From the NCBI GenBank assembly GCA_047967505.1, contig CM106538.1: a stretch of DNA of 64,000 bases. One strand, 5' to 3'. Positions 64,000 to 64,000 of the stretch are shown piece after piece (the first letter of the stretch is position 1; each line of letters begins with the position of its first letter). This stretch comes from Dipteris shenzhenensis. Taxonomy: Eukaryota > Polypodiophyta > Polypodiopsida > Gleicheniales. Made by a program: the position numbers and the translations under genes. Under the pieces are notes generated by a model, which had not been told where the DNA came from, searched no databases, and saw only the letters and a program-made list of their open reading frames with translations.

Positions 64000-64000
64000 A

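Overview
This is nuclear DNA of a land plant with a large, retroelement-rich genome. The only host-gene-like locus is an intronless plant PLS-class pentatricopeptide repeat (PPR) gene at the left end. Its style (long near-identical P-L-S triplets, an E/E+ tail, no introns) recalls fern and lycophyte PPR families, and a Ceratopteris-like fern is my best guess; that is an inference. Almost everything else is layers of decayed or nested mobile elements, simple repeats and local tandem arrays.

Layout. 1-494 (-): start of a Ty1/copia-type element (gag start, primer-binding site, short LTR) lying against the 3' end of the PPR gene. 501-2474 (-): PPR open frame of 657 codons; 2475-2690 holds its frameshifted N-terminal remnant. 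3740-6975 (+): old Ty3/gypsy remnant (gag, RT, RNase H). 7021-10976: a 1.58-kb direct repeat pair round a 0.8-kb spacer. 11458-17133 (-): Ty3 copy 'A', which has lost most of pol. 17138-18612: GT microsatellites, a strong palindrome, and a 1.25-kb repeat found again inverted at 49382-50684. 18613-24323 (+): L1-type LINE with ORF1, endonuclease, RT, zinc finger and poly(A), lying inside a (GT)n tract.

24838-49356 is a nest of three layers. The outer layer is a reverse-transcriptase element on the minus strand (RT at 43826-46320, Penelope-like by its motifs) flanked by 2.1-kb purine-rich direct repeats (24838-26981 and 47244-49356). Into it went Ty3 element 'M' (-), bounded by LTRs at 26982-27959 and 42714-43719 with a 4-bp target duplication GTAC. 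Into the leader of M went Ty3 element 'P' (+, 34084 to about 42376). Copies A, M and P are one family. It is unusual in carrying, upstream of gag, an accessory region that encodes an unknown domain, an RNase H with its acidic catalytic residues, and a CCHC zinc knuckle in the +1 frame. All three copies also share an in-frame TGA between gag and the zinc-knuckle/protease/pol region.

50734-51505 (+): 5'-truncated LINE tail, again set inside (GT)n. 51540-57700: AT-rich, gene-poor DNA. 57755-60510: four different tandem arrays. 60511-63840: no recognisable gene. 63856-63999 (+): start of another LINE RT fragment running off the window.

The strongest candidates for something undescribed are the Ty3 family with a 5' RNase H/zinc-knuckle accessory region, the RT element with long purine-rich terminal repeats, and a LINE lineage that sits twice inside GT microsatellites.
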